Source: JAJEBT01 sp965221485 (GTDB taxonomy: Bacteria > Pseudomonadota > Alphaproteobacteria > MPNO01 > UBA830). Taken from it: a stretch of DNA of 64,000 bases. Shown one piece after another: positions 17,101 through 26,767 of the stretch (positions are counted from its first letter, which is position 1; each line of letters starts with the position of its first letter). The DNA lies in assembly GCA_965221485.1 (NCBI GenBank), contig OZ244893.1, positions 2,108,001 through 2,172,000 of the forward strand, written 5' to 3'. The notes under the pieces were generated by a model. It was given only the letters and a program-made list of their open reading frames with translations, was not told where the DNA came from and ran no database searches. The position numbers and the translations under genes are program-made.

Positions 17101-20100
17101 CGCCGCATGCCACTTGAGCAATTAAACGCAGATTGGTCCGAAGCAGACGGGAGCATTTGGCCCGCCTCCTCTCTTTGGGCAAGGTGGAAAGTCAAGAAGC
17201 TCTTGCAGTCATACGCCGTCCACGGAACGGCTTCTCCGGCTATCGACCTGAAAGCGTTACTCAAGGTCCAGGAAAAAGATAAGGCAATTCGCGAAAACCC
17301 CTTGGCATCGGTCGCCGAGGTTGGAGGTACAACAGGCTCGGATCGTTCGACGGAAGCTGTACGTCAGGCAATCGAGTTCCGTAATGCAATCAAAGATTTG
17401 AACTCTGAGGTGGAGAATTCGGATCGCTATGACCACGCCACAGAAGCGTTGTGCTCGACATTGGATGGACCCGTTGTAGACGCTCTCAAGTCTTACATTG
17501 CTGCGGAGACACTCGTTGACGAAACGTCTCGTACCTTCACGCAAAGAGATGGTGTGTATCCAGTTGAGTGGAGTGTTGCCGAACTAAAGGTGGGGCTTCA
17601 AACCATCCTAGAAGAGCGCGCCCGTCTTCCCATATGGTCTCAATGGGTTAAGTCTTGCCAACTTGCAAGCCAGGCCGGGTTATGCGGGATGGTCAGGGCG
17701 CTCGAAAGCGGAGATATCGAAGGCTCTGACGAAGATGCGTTCAAGCGGGCTTACGCAGCATGGTGGCTTCCGCTCGCTATGGACTCGAGCAAAGAACTCA
17801 GACGGTTTACGCGTTACGAGCACGAAAACATTATTGACACTTTTCGCAACTTAGACGGCATTGCGGAAAAACTTGCGCCAGCCGAGGTGATACGACGAAT
17901 TGTCCATGGGTTGCCTGAAAAGGACATTGTCACCAGAAAATCGGAACTAGGGACACTCCGCCATCAGCTTAGCCTCGTTCGTCCCTCCATGCCAATTCGT
18001 AAACTGCTAGCCAGTCTCCCTGACAGTTTTGGAAAACTTACGCCCTGCGTGCTTATGTCTCCGCTCTCCGTAGCGCAATATCTGCCAACGGACCATTCTG
18101 CTTTCGACATAGTCATCTTCGACGAAGCTTCGCAGATCACAACTTGGGACGCGATTGGCGCAATAGCGCGAGGCCAACAGACTATCATTGTCGGTGATCC
18201 CAAGCAGCTCCCTCCCACAAATTTCTTTGGGCGTGCCGATGACGACGATGAAGCACTGTCCGAATTGGAACGCGACCTGCCCTCGATTCTCGAAGAAGCC
18301 CAAGCCGCAGGCGTGCCATCCAGACGACTTGATTGGCACTATCGAAGCCGTGATGAGACCCTCATAGCCTTTTCCAACCATTTTTATTATGGCGGTCGGC
18401 TTGTAACGTTTCCAGCTCCGTCGGCAGATTCGAATGCGATCAAATTTCACATCGTGAATGGCACTTATGCGCGAGGACAGGGTCGCATAAATCAGACGGA
18501 GGCTGAAATCATCGCGGAGACAGTAAGGCGATACCTGAAAAGTTGGCTTGAGTACCCAGAAGAAAAACGCCTGACACTTGGAGTAATCACATTTAATGCC
18601 GAACAGCAGTCGCTCATCCTGGATCTGTTGGACGAGCTCCGTCGGGAAGACGGCGAGCTTGAATGGTATTTCGCAGATGAGCGCGAGGAACCGGTCATCG
18701 TAAAGAATCTTGAGAATATCCAGGGCGACGAGCGGGACTTCATGTTATTCTCCGTTACCTTCGGCCCTGATTTCGTCGGCAAGCTTACGATGAACTTCGG
18801 GGCGATCAACGGCGCGGGGGGAGAAAAACGGCTCAACGTCGCGATCACCCGTGCTCGACGCGAGCTTCATATCTTTTCGTCGATAAGAGCCGATCAAATT
18901 GATTTGAACCGGACCCGTGCTGTCGGTGTCAAGGATCTGAAGGCGTTTCTTGACTATGCCGAGCGCGGCCCCATTGCGCTAACTTCGCGCGATGAGGGTT
19001 CTGTTGGCCCGCCAGAAAGCCCCTTCGAGGAAGCGGTGGCGGAGGCACTCCGCGCCAAAGGCTGGGATATCCGCACTCAAATCGGTGTATCCGGTTTCCG
19101 TGTAGATCTCGGTGTCGTGCACCCCGACTACGCCGGCAGGTATCTTGCCGGTATCGAGTGCGATGGAGCAAGCTACCACTCCTCAGCAACTGCCCGCGAC
19201 CGGGACAAGGTTCGACAAGCTGTGTTGGAAGGCCTCGGCTGGACCATATTTCGGATCTGGTCGACCGATTGGTTTCGAGGGCAGGAAACTGTTGTTGGAC
19301 AGCTTCACGGTGAGCTCGAAGAACTTCTTAAAACAGACCGAGCCAGCAAAGCGTCGATCGCAAATAAAGTAAACGAGGAACAGTTTGAAGCCGGAATCAC
19401 TGGAGCTCCGGATGGTTTTAGAGAAGCAGGCAAACTTGCGTTGCCCACAAGCGACAGTAATGCGGGAGTGAAGAACGAAGAAACGGCCGCAAAGGCGAAT
19501 GTAGTCTTTGCAGAACCTTTCTCAGAGCAGGTTGAAACAGCGTTACCTGGGAACGCCGGTGAGCGGCCTGTCAAGCAGCCAGAGAACCACTTGAACTCAG
19601 GGGAGGTGCTGGATCTGATCACGATCGGCCCATCGCTGTCGCCGAGTAAGGTTGAGTTAGAGACCTACTCGGTATGGCAAGGGAATGCACCGGACCCGCT
19701 TTCGGCGACATTAGGCGAGGTTACAGAGGCCCTGCGAGCAATAGTCGTTTCTGAAGGCCCAGTAGTGGTGGATCGAGCATTTAAGGCATACGTGTCTGCG
19801 AGCGGTGGATCACGTCTGGGTCGGCGGATTCGCAAGGCCCTCAATCGAGCACTTGCAAAATTAGAGCGCGACCACCAAATCACCGTCGAGAGAAGTGCCC
19901 GAAAAAGCCGATACTCAGACGCGGTCCTTAGACATCCCCAAACCAAAGGGATCAGGATCAGACAAATCGGACCGAGAGATTTCAACGAAATCCCCCATTC
20001 CGAACTCCGTGCACTGGTTGAGGCCGTGAGATCCTCCCAACCGAATACTACATTCGAGGAAGCTTACCGCCAAGTCTTGAGCATGTACGGACTGAAACGT

Positions 20101-20154
20101 CTGACTTCACAGGTCAAGAAGCGTTTCGATGAAGTATTCGCACCGACACGATGA
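14164..20154 (+). CDS. Giant multidomain SF1 helicase-nuclease with transglutaminase-like domain (DUF4011/DUF3320)
   Basis: About 1996 residues from TTG 14164, chosen because GGGAG lies 8 bases upstream; the frame is open from 14002. Domains, in order: beta-sandwich (about 19-138); transglutaminase/papain-like domain (about 140-330) with CLDSALFLAAAFEA (Cys234), GHAWVGVW (His260) and FIPIETT (Glu296); DUF4011 (from about 389, WQRKLLDLSLRNRLLNY); SF1 helicase with Walker A GPPGTGKS (about 702-709), DEAS (about 1320), GDPKQLPP and NVAITRARRELHIF (about 1560), split by a long insert; PD-(D/E)XK nuclease of DUF559/MTES_1575 type (about 1618-1707: SPFEEAVAEAL, FRVDLGV, GIECDGASYH); C-terminal DUF3320 (about 1846-1996). 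It probably unwinds and cuts nucleic acid, perhaps against phage. Fewer G/C third positions than its neighbours and a lack of operon partners suggest transfer. Confidence 0.85.
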   Translation: MRNDKSSLETLQGSNATGVVSLRHQALQRVNFASAQNNVAVIEEIAVENSTDETLTDIRITLRTAPPIIREKTWNIDRVAPRSQFSVRDLSTPLDIEQLHRLDEAEIGELEFHMVFSGGQKLVEKRRIDLLARDEWGGVPDMAQILAAFVSPNDSAIARVLKDAAGLLERAGYDGSMNGYQSADPSRSYMLAGAIWSSITGLGLTYAAPPASFEKDGQKIRGPSRITAEGLATCLDSALFLAAAFEAVGLNPVVLFSQGHAWVGVWIVKKDFGQVTEPDVVAVRKAMQAREFIPIETTLLTKRPAIGFEQAVDEGRRRLSENRDPEFVMAIDIARSRAARIRPLASHRVAEPSDADVIDEIAPAALPPLPDFGLFPNEINENEPETAPDRIERWQRKLLDLSLRNRLLNYRETKQTLPLRCPSVAAFEDELAAGKKFRGFSLNDNDPIGDRTVSPEDKQRIEEEVIENAFEGRQFVVPLTGQEMNRRLLTLYRRSRSDMQEGGTNTLFLAAGFLRWKRTEGDTRIYRAPLVLIPVKLERRSAQSPFRIAHHEDDVRINSTLLEFLKRDFDLRISELESELPHDHSGVDVPRIFDIMRRKVRDVAGFEIVEELALSTFSFAKYLLWKDLVDRADDLRKNRLVNHLIDGATETYEQTADTSRIKPEDIDRRFLPQNLMTPLSADSSQLAAIMDASEGRDFILVGPPGTGKSQTITNIIAQCLGEGKTILFVAEKAAALDVVHRRLVATGLGDAVLELHSNKTDRKAVLAQLDRGWERSSSGSRQEWIEVTEKLRISRDHLNTYVEALHAKGPQGFSVFEAITVLAPGAPSFEVSFASKDTHDEENYKNLTKLAADLGQAHKGATAGPALSLVRREEWSFQWQSEFIKAAEALHTALNELARAENVLACELGLHTDLNLEAARRTKLKAFAPRLEPGALDLAAVPDIPTDRLTASAEALALNTKELLAARKETSATYQLDVVRRMPLEQLNADWSEADGSIWPASSLWARWKVKKLLQSYAVHGTASPAIDLKALLKVQEKDKAIRENPLASVAEVGGTTGSDRSTEAVRQAIEFRNAIKDLNSEVENSDRYDHATEALCSTLDGPVVDALKSYIAAETLVDETSRTFTQRDGVYPVEWSVAELKVGLQTILEERARLPIWSQWVKSCQLASQAGLCGMVRALESGDIEGSDEDAFKRAYAAWWLPLAMDSSKELRRFTRYEHENIIDTFRNLDGIAEKLAPAEVIRRIVHGLPEKDIVTRKSELGTLRHQLSLVRPSMPIRKLLASLPDSFGKLTPCVLMSPLSVAQYLPTDHSAFDIVIFDEASQITTWDAIGAIARGQQTIIVGDPKQLPPTNFFGRADDDDEALSELERDLPSILEEAQAAGVPSRRLDWHYRSRDETLIAFSNHFYYGGRLVTFPAPSADSNAIKFHIVNGTYARGQGRINQTEAEIIAETVRRYLKSWLEYPEEKRLTLGVITFNAEQQSLILDLLDELRREDGELEWYFADEREEPVIVKNLENIQGDERDFMLFSVTFGPDFVGKLTMNFGAINGAGGEKRLNVAITRARRELHIFSSIRADQIDLNRTRAVGVKDLKAFLDYAERGPIALTSRDEGSVGPPESPFEEAVAEALRAKGWDIRTQIGVSGFRVDLGVVHPDYAGRYLAGIECDGASYHSSATARDRDKVRQAVLEGLGWTIFRIWSTDWFRGQETVVGQLHGELEELLKTDRASKASIANKVNEEQFEAGITGAPDGFREAGKLALPTSDSNAGVKNEETAAKANVVFAEPFSEQVETALPGNAGERPVKQPENHLNSGEVLDLITIGPSLSPSKVELETYSVWQGNAPDPLSATLGEVTEALRAIVVSEGPVVVDRAFKAYVSASGGSRLGRRIRKALNRALAKLERDHQITVERSARKSRYSDAVLRHPQTKGIRIRQIGPRDFNEIPHSELRALVEAVRSSQPNTTFEEAYRQVLSMYGLKRLTSQVKKRFDEVFAPTR

Positions 20155-20476
20155 TGCAGTAACGCAGGCCTGGCCGTTTCTGGTCTACGACCGATTAAAC
20201 GTTCCCAATCTAAACACCGATTGGGAGAGTACTTTTCATTCGATCCGATCGCGACGACTTGACTCTTCCCCCATTGAGCCAATTCCCCTGTTTGTTCGAC
20301 ACCATCGCCACTGGCACCAGAACTGATCTCACTGCATCGTGTTGCCTATCCGGCGGTCACAATCCAGTGCTGTCGCAAGCGGTTAGGACTCCCTTCCGCG
20401 CGTGCCTCCTCAAGGCTCAGAAAGGCACCAAAGCCTTGCAACTTGATTTGCAGAGTGAGTCTCTGACCACCAAAAA
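20155..20476. other. Intergenic stretch between helicase and gltB
   Basis: 322 bases between convergent genes. It contains the helicase terminator hairpin (20203-20226). Nothing else is recognisable: no small ORF of protein character, no repeat shared with the left flank of the helicase gene. Confidence 0.5.
20203..20226 (+). terminator. Terminator of the helicase gene
   Basis: TCCCAATC (20203-20210) and GATTGGGA (20219-20226) form a perfect 8-bp stem with an 8-base loop, 48 bases after the helicase stop. A TTTT occurs 7 bases further on. This is a plausible intrinsic terminator, though the T-run is short and offset. Confidence 0.55.
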
Positions 20477-23400
20477 CTAAGCGCGCAGTGCTCCGGTCTC
20501 TTCCGGTATCACGGGATGCTCGTAACGCCCGATCATCTCTTTCGATACAACCTGCCAGAATTGCGTGATCTCGGTATGCCAGTGATTCAGCATTCGCTCC
20601 GCAAATGCAGACTGGGTCTCCGCATGATGTTCCTCAACCAGTGACCGGAGATAACCGGCCCAGTGGGGCGACAGCACCCGCGTGTAGATGACGGTGTCCG
20701 TGTTTACGTGGTCGGCAAACGAGTTGTCAGAATCAAAAACAAATGCCATGCCCCCCGTCATGCCCGCCGCGAAATTGTCCCCGACGGGTCCAAGAATTAC
20801 CGCCGTTCCGTTGGTCATGTACTCGCAACCGTTCGAACCGCAACCTTCCACCACCACAACCGCCCCGGAATTACGCACCGCAAACCGCTCACCGGCCTGA
20901 CCCGACGCAAACAGCTTCCCGTCAGTCGCTCCATACAGCACTGTATTGCCAATGATCGCGTTCTCGTTGGACTTCCTCGGCGCAGCCGCCGGCGGGCGAA
21001 CGACAATCGTCCCCCCGGAAAGACCCTTGCCGACATAATCATTGGCATCACCGAGAACTTCCAGTTTGAGCCCCTGAACCAGAAACGCACCCAGAGACTG
21101 ACCAGCCGAACCCCGGAGACGGACCGTAATGTGATCGGGTTGCAGTCCCTTCATGCCGAAGCGCCGGGTAATCAACGAGGAAAAACGGGTCCCGATGGCG
21201 CGTTCCGTGTTGCGGACGTTGTATTGCAGCTGGATTTTCTCGCCGCTCTGAAACGCGAGTCCGGCATCCCTGATCATTTGCCCGTCAAGCGCCTCCACCA
21301 CATCGTTGCGCCCTTCGATCGTGCAGTAATGAGCATGATCGCCAGGATCGGCCTGAACCAGCAGCGGATTCAGGTCAATATCGTCGAGATAGGGGCTGCC
21401 ACGGCTGACCTGCCTGAGGAGCTCAGTGTGGCCGATGACCTCCGTCAGCGACTGTGCACCCAGTGAAGCGAGGATTTCCCTTGTCTCCTCGGCGATGAAG
21501 CTGAACAGGTTCATGACCTTCTCCGGGGTTCCGGTAAACCGGTCACGCAACTTCTCGCTTTGCGTACAGACTCCCACCGGGCAGGTGTTCGAATGGCATT
21601 GACGAACCATGATGCAGCCCATGGCGATCAGGGACGCTGTCCCAATACCGAACTCCTCCGCACCCAGGAGAGCGGCAATCACAACATCACGACCGGTCCG
21701 GAAGCCGCCGTCAACGCGAAGAACAACCCGATGCCGCAGCTGGTTCAGGGTCAGGACCTGGTGCACTTCGGAAAGTCCCATCTCCCAGGGAAGTCCCGCA
21801 TACTTGATGGACGACTGTGGACTGGCGCCGGTCCCCCCGGAATGCCCTGAAACCAGAATGGAGTCCGCGCGCGCCTTGGCAACACCGGCAGCGATTGTCC
21901 CGATGCCCGTCTGAGCCACAAGTTTCACGCACACCTTGGCATCCGGATTGATTTGCTTGAGGTCATAGATGAGCTGCGCCAGATCCTCGATCGAGTAAAT
22001 GTCGTGGTGAGGCGGCGGAGAAATCAGTGTTACACCAGGGGTCGAGTGACGCAGTTTCGCGATCATCTCCGATACCTTGATTCCCGGGAGTTGTCCTCCC
22101 TCACCCGGTTTGGCGCCCTGCGCGATCTTTATTTCAATTTCTCGGCAATTGTTGAGATATTCGGCGGTCACGCCGAACCGTCCCGACGCGATTTGCTTGA
22201 TCGCGCTGGAAGGATTGTCGCCGTTCGGGCGCAGCTTGTAGCGGGCGGGATCCTCACCGCCTTCACCCGAGTCCGATTTGGCGCCGATCCGGTTCATCGC
22301 GATGGAAAGCGTCTCATGCGCTTCAGGGCTGAGAGCGCCGAGCGAAATCCCCGGAGAAACAAGGCGCTTGCGGATTTCCGTGATGGACTCGACGGATTCT
22401 ATTGGCACTGCTTGCCGCTTGAGATCGAACTCCATGAGGTCGCGCGGACTGATGGGAGCGCTGGCGCGAACCCCATCCGCGTATTTCCGGTAGAGCGCGT
22501 AGGAGTCCGTAGCAACCGCATGCTGCAGCATATGGATACCCGTCCCCTCGAACCCATGGCTTTCACCGCTCTTGCGGAAGCGGTACAGGCCACCGACCGG
22601 CAAGGCAACCACGTCTTGATCGAAGGCCCGTTCGTGCAGCTCGAGCAGCTTGCGCTGCAAGCCGCTCAGGCCGATCCCGGATATCCGTGATTTCATCCCC
22701 TCGAAATAGCTGTGAATCAGCCACCGGCTCAATCCGACAGCCTCGAACTTGCAAGCTCCCCGGTAACTGGAGATGATGGAAATCCCCATTTTCGACATGA
22801 TCTTGAGGAGTCCCTGATCGACAGCAGTCTTGTACCTTTGAAGCGCCGTTTGCAGGGGCATGTCACCGAAGAGCCCCCTGCGGTGGCGATCCATAATCGT
22901 TTCCTGGGCGAGATAGGCGTTGACAGTGCTGGCGCCGACACCAATCAGCACAGCAAAATAATGAACATCCATGCACTCGGCGCTGCGTACATTGATCGAG
23001 GTATAGGTTCGAAGGGCCTGCGATACCAGATAGGAATGCACTGCTCCTGTCGCCAGGATCATCGGTATTCCGGCACGATCCGGTGATATATTCTCATCGG
23101 TGAGGATCAGATGGACCGCACCGCCCCGTACGGCTTCCTCGGCCGTACGCTGGATCTTGTAAATGGCACGCCTGAGGGCATGTTCGCGGCCGTTCCGTCT
23201 GAAGGTACAATCGATCTCCACCGCCGAACTGCCCATATGGCGGCGCATTCCGTCATAAGCCGTGTTCAACAGAACCGGACTGTTGAGGAGCAGAAACTGT
23301 GTCTGGGACTCACTCTCGTCAAGAATATTGCCCAGGTTGCCGAGCCGCGTGTTCAGACTCATGACACGGTATTCGCGCAAGGAGTCAATCGGCGGATTGG

Positions 23401-25009
23401 TGACCTGACTGAAGGACTGACGGAAGTAGTGGTGAAGGCCACGGTAACCGCTTGAAAGAACCGCGATCGGCGTATCATCACCCATCGATCCGGTCGCTTC
23501 CTTCGCATCTTCGACCATAGGCCTCAACAGCAACTCAAGCTCTTCAAGGGTGTAGCCGGCCGCAACCTGGCGACGACGCAGGTCGTCACCCGTATAGGCT
23601 GCGATCGTGTCTTCATCGCCGCCAATGAGGTCATCCAGCGGCTTTATGTTCCCGATCCACTCCCCGAACGGTTTCGACTTTGCCAGCAACATCTTGATCT
23701 CGGAGTCCCGGTGAAGGCTGCCGTTCTCCATATCCACAGCGATCATCTGGCCCGGGCCCAGCCTGCCTTTCTCCACGATTTCGGACTCGCGTACCAGAAC
23801 CATGCCCGCTTCAGAACCAACAATCAGCAGACCGTTCGAAGTCACCGAATAACGCATCGGTCTCAAGCCGTTACGGTCCATGGCGGCGAGAACCCATCGT
23901 CCATCGGTTGCAGCCATGGCAGCCGGGCCATCCCACGGCTCGATCACGCAATTGCAGTAGTTGTAAAAGTCCCGCAGCTCCTGATTCATCGTCGTCTTGC
24001 GCGACCATGCCTCCGGAATCATCAGGCACTTCGCCATCGGTGGAATGCGGCCCGCCCTCACCAGAAGCTCGAACACATTGTCAAATGATGCAGAGTCCGA
24101 ATTTCCTGCACCGATGATGGGCTTGATGTCCTCGATTCGACTGCCGAGACGCTCGCTTGCGAGGCGGGTCTCATGACTCTTCATCCAGTTCACATTGCCC
24201 GACAGCGTGTTGATTTCACCATTGTGGGCCAACATGCGAAACGGCTGCGCCAGCCGCCAGGTCGGGAACGTATTGGTGGAATAGCGCTGATGGTAGAGGG
24301 CGAAACGTGATGCAAAACGGTGGTCAAGAAGATCGGGATAGAACGCCGACAACTGTTCGGCGAGAAACATTCCCTTGTATATCAGCGATCGGCAGCTCAG
24401 TGAACAAATGTAGAAACTCTGGATATGCTCTTCGAGCACCCGTTTTTCGATCAGCTTGCGAATGACATAGAGATCGGTTTCGAATTTTTCGGTGTCGACG
24501 CCAACCGGCCCCTCGATCATGATCTGTTCGATCTCGGGCCGGGTCGCATTGGCCTTCTCGCCAAGCGCATCGAGATTTACAGGAACCTGACGCCAGCCAT
24601 AGATCGCGTAACCGAATTTCATGACCTCGGCCTCGGCAATGTGACGGCAGCGCTCCTGTGCATCCAGGTCGGTGCGTGGCAGGAATGTCATTCCGACCGC
24701 GATGGGGCCGTCACCCGGCTTGTGTCCAGTACGACCGACATGATCGCGGAAAAAATCCTGGGGAATGTCCAGCATGATTCCGGCGCCGTCGCCGGTCTTG
24801 CCATCGGCATCTACGGCGCCCCGATGCCACAGAGCCTTGAGCGCCTCGATTCCCGCCTCGACAACATCACGGCTGGGTCGACCGTCAATGGCAGCAACAA
24901 AACCTACGCCACAGGAGTCCGTTCCCGTCGGGTCAATTCCCGCTTCACGAACCAGCCGGTCAAAATTTCTCTGATATTGCTCGATAGAGCGTTCGCCCCG
25001 GTCCTTCAT
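20477..25009 (-). CDS. gltB: Glutamate synthase (NADPH) large subunit
   Basis: 1510 residues, the full GltB length. It makes two glutamates from glutamine and 2-oxoglutarate. Visible landmarks: the N-terminal glutaminase nucleophile Cys33 in DSCGVGFVAAIDG after a short propeptide; class-II amidotransferase segments such as HQRYSTNTFPTW and LAHNGEINT; the central FMN barrel (ISPPPHHDIYSIEDLAQLIYDLK); the 3Fe-4S cysteines in CIMVRQCHSNTCPVGVC; and a C-terminal GXGXG-rich beta-helix (GGTIVV, GNTVLYGATDGKLFASGQAG). It starts 14 bases after gltD on the same strand, so gltD-gltB is one operon for ammonia assimilation. Confidence 0.97.
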   Translation of the reverse strand: MKDRGERSIEQYQRNFDRLVREAGIDPTGTDSCGVGFVAAIDGRPSRDVVEAGIEALKALWHRGAVDADGKTGDGAGIMLDIPQDFFRDHVGRTGHKPGDGPIAVGMTFLPRTDLDAQERCRHIAEAEVMKFGYAIYGWRQVPVNLDALGEKANATRPEIEQIMIEGPVGVDTEKFETDLYVIRKLIEKRVLEEHIQSFYICSLSCRSLIYKGMFLAEQLSAFYPDLLDHRFASRFALYHQRYSTNTFPTWRLAQPFRMLAHNGEINTLSGNVNWMKSHETRLASERLGSRIEDIKPIIGAGNSDSASFDNVFELLVRAGRIPPMAKCLMIPEAWSRKTTMNQELRDFYNYCNCVIEPWDGPAAMAATDGRWVLAAMDRNGLRPMRYSVTSNGLLIVGSEAGMVLVRESEIVEKGRLGPGQMIAVDMENGSLHRDSEIKMLLAKSKPFGEWIGNIKPLDDLIGGDEDTIAAYTGDDLRRRQVAAGYTLEELELLLRPMVEDAKEATGSMGDDTPIAVLSSGYRGLHHYFRQSFSQVTNPPIDSLREYRVMSLNTRLGNLGNILDESESQTQFLLLNSPVLLNTAYDGMRRHMGSSAVEIDCTFRRNGREHALRRAIYKIQRTAEEAVRGGAVHLILTDENISPDRAGIPMILATGAVHSYLVSQALRTYTSINVRSAECMDVHYFAVLIGVGASTVNAYLAQETIMDRHRRGLFGDMPLQTALQRYKTAVDQGLLKIMSKMGISIISSYRGACKFEAVGLSRWLIHSYFEGMKSRISGIGLSGLQRKLLELHERAFDQDVVALPVGGLYRFRKSGESHGFEGTGIHMLQHAVATDSYALYRKYADGVRASAPISPRDLMEFDLKRQAVPIESVESITEIRKRLVSPGISLGALSPEAHETLSIAMNRIGAKSDSGEGGEDPARYKLRPNGDNPSSAIKQIASGRFGVTAEYLNNCREIEIKIAQGAKPGEGGQLPGIKVSEMIAKLRHSTPGVTLISPPPHHDIYSIEDLAQLIYDLKQINPDAKVCVKLVAQTGIGTIAAGVAKARADSILVSGHSGGTGASPQSSIKYAGLPWEMGLSEVHQVLTLNQLRHRVVLRVDGGFRTGRDVVIAALLGAEEFGIGTASLIAMGCIMVRQCHSNTCPVGVCTQSEKLRDRFTGTPEKVMNLFSFIAEETREILASLGAQSLTEVIGHTELLRQVSRGSPYLDDIDLNPLLVQADPGDHAHYCTIEGRNDVVEALDGQMIRDAGLAFQSGEKIQLQYNVRNTERAIGTRFSSLITRRFGMKGLQPDHITVRLRGSAGQSLGAFLVQGLKLEVLGDANDYVGKGLSGGTIVVRPPAAAPRKSNENAIIGNTVLYGATDGKLFASGQAGERFAVRNSGAVVVVEGCGSNGCEYMTNGTAVILGPVGDNFAAGMTGGMAFVFDSDNSFADHVNTDTVIYTRVLSPHWAGYLRSLVEEHHAETQSAFAERMLNHWHTEITQFWQVVSKEMIGRYEHPVIPEETGALRA

Positions 25010-25023
25010 CCTGATCCCCCTTC

Positions 25024-26469
25024 TCAGGCACCCACCGCAGCGGCGCTGGCCGTGTTTTTTTCGTTCACATAGGCATGAATGCTCGACGCCGCGTCACGGC
25101 CGTCCCGGATTCCCCAGACAACCAGAGACGCACCGCGAACAATGTCTCCGGCCGCAAATACCCCTTCCATATTCGTCATCTTGGTCCGGTAATCAATGCG
25201 AAGCGTGCCCCATTTGGTCACGGTCAGCCGGGATTCATCGAACAGTGCAGGCAAGTCTTCAGGGTCAAATCCAAGCGCCTTGATGACGAGATCCGCATCC
25301 TCGTTGAAACTCGACCCCGCAATCGGTTCCGGTGTCTGCCGGCCCGACGAATCCGGAATTCCGAGATGAATCCGATGGCCACGTACAGACCGGACCGAGG
25401 AGTCACCAAGAAAGGCTTCAGGAGCCGCAAGCCAGTTGAACCGCACCCCCTCCTCTTCGGCATATTGCACTTCCCGTCTCGAACCGGGCATGTTGATGCG
25501 GTCGCGACGATACAGACAGGTCACCGACTCCGCACCCTGTCGAACGGCCGTTCTGACACAATCCATTGCCGTATCGCCGCCGCCGATGACCACGACTTTC
25601 TTGCCACGGGCATCGAGAGTTCCCTCGTCGAACTCGGGAACGGCATCTCCAAATCCCTTGCGATTGGAGGCAATGAGAAAATCGAGGGCCGGAACAATTC
25701 CGGCCATGCCAGAACCAGGACACATAATGTCTCGCGCCATATAGACACCAGTGGCAATCAGGACAGCGGCATGACGACGACGGATCTCCCGGAAATCAAT
25801 GTCGCGACCAATCTCGACACCGCTATGAAAGTTCACACCACTGGCCTGGAGAAGCTCCACACGGCGCTCGACAATGGACTTTTCAAGCTTGAAATTGGGA
25901 ATGCCGTAGACCAGCAGTCCGCCAATGCGATCGTGGCGATCATAGACATGGACCGTATAGCCGAAGCGCCTGAGCTCTTCCGCAGCTGACATTCCTGCCG
26001 GTCCCGCGCCAATGATTCCGATTGATTCCTCGCGATTCCGCGATGGAACAACCGGCTGGACCCAACCGCGTTCGAAAGCGGTATCGGTCAGGTATTTCTC
26101 TACCGACCCGATCGTGACCGTGCCATGACCGGCCTGTTCGATAACACAGTTCCCTTCGCACAACCGATCCTGCGGGCAAATCCGGCCACAGATTTCGGGC
26201 ATGTTGTTGGTCGCCGCGGATACTTCGTAAGCCTCCTTGAGACGCCCCTCCGCCGTCAGCATCAACCAGTCCGGGATGTTGTTGTGCACGGGACAATGGA
26301 CCTGGCAGAATGGTACACCGCATTGCGAACAGCGGCTGGCCTGCTGCGCAGCCGCCGCGGGATCGAATTCCCGATAAATTTCATCGAAGTCCTTGCGGCG
26401 CGACCGAGCAGCCCTCTGCGCGGGCATCTGGCGGTCAAGTTCGACGAATTTAAGCATGGGTTCCGGCAT
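25024..26469 (-). CDS. gltD: Glutamate synthase (NADPH) small subunit
   Basis: 481 residues from the ATG at 26469; AGGAG lies 10-14 bases upstream, and the 10-residue longer TTG option has no such site. GltD oxidises NADPH and passes electrons to GltB through FAD and 4Fe-4S clusters. N-terminal cluster ligands are visible in CSQCGVPFCQVHCPVHNNIP and CGRICPQDRLCEGNC. The FAD fold follows (IGIIGAGPAGMSAAEELRRF), then the NADPH-binding fold (VVVIGGGDTAMDCVRTAVR) and the closing GVFAAGDIVRGASLVVWGIRDG (quoted as GVFAAGDIVRGASL). It is first in the gltD-gltB operon. Confidence 0.96.
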   Translation of the reverse strand: MPEPMLKFVELDRQMPAQRAARSRRKDFDEIYREFDPAAAAQQASRCSQCGVPFCQVHCPVHNNIPDWLMLTAEGRLKEAYEVSAATNNMPEICGRICPQDRLCEGNCVIEQAGHGTVTIGSVEKYLTDTAFERGWVQPVVPSRNREESIGIIGAGPAGMSAAEELRRFGYTVHVYDRHDRIGGLLVYGIPNFKLEKSIVERRVELLQASGVNFHSGVEIGRDIDFREIRRRHAAVLIATGVYMARDIMCPGSGMAGIVPALDFLIASNRKGFGDAVPEFDEGTLDARGKKVVVIGGGDTAMDCVRTAVRQGAESVTCLYRRDRINMPGSRREVQYAEEEGVRFNWLAAPEAFLGDSSVRSVRGHRIHLGIPDSSGRQTPEPIAGSSFNEDADLVIKALGFDPEDLPALFDESRLTVTKWGTLRIDYRTKMTNMEGVFAAGDIVRGASLVVWGIRDGRDAASSIHAYVNEKNTASAAAVGA

Positions 26470-26560
26470 TACGTCCTCGATCTCCTGCGGGTTGCCCAAA
26501 CTCCGGCAAGGCTCCGCGAGATGTTACAGGGACTTACTCTAGCAGAACCGCAGAAGAACC

Positions 26561-26588
26561 ACAATAACAAAATCGGCGAATTAGTCAA
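26561..26588 (-). promoter_or_regulatory. Probable sigma-70 promoter of gltD-gltB
   Basis: On the minus strand, TTGACT (26588-26583) and TATTGT (26566-26561) are separated by 16 bases, about 90 bases upstream of the gltD ATG. Five of six and four of six consensus positions match. No sigma-54 (GG-N10-GC) site was seen in this gap. Confidence 0.5.
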
Positions 26589-26767
26589 TATTATTTACCT
26601 AAATAACGGACAACCGCACGGCTGACCGGCGATCCACTCGCGTTGCATGGATATCGGGAGTTAATTTAGTTCCGATTTGGTACATAATTTCTTCTGGATG
26701 CATTATCAGACCGCGATTATATGATGACATTCCAAGGTCCACGGATCGCGCAAAGTGGAACAGGATC

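Noticed and set aside
13764..20476. Integrase-type genomic island around the giant helicase gene
   Set aside because: No integrase, tRNA fragment or flanking direct repeat could be found, so transfer is suggested only by content and composition.
26500..26767. Sigma-54 promoter for gltD
   Set aside because: No GG-N10-GC element with TGGCAC/TTGCA similarity was found; a sigma-70-type pair fits better.
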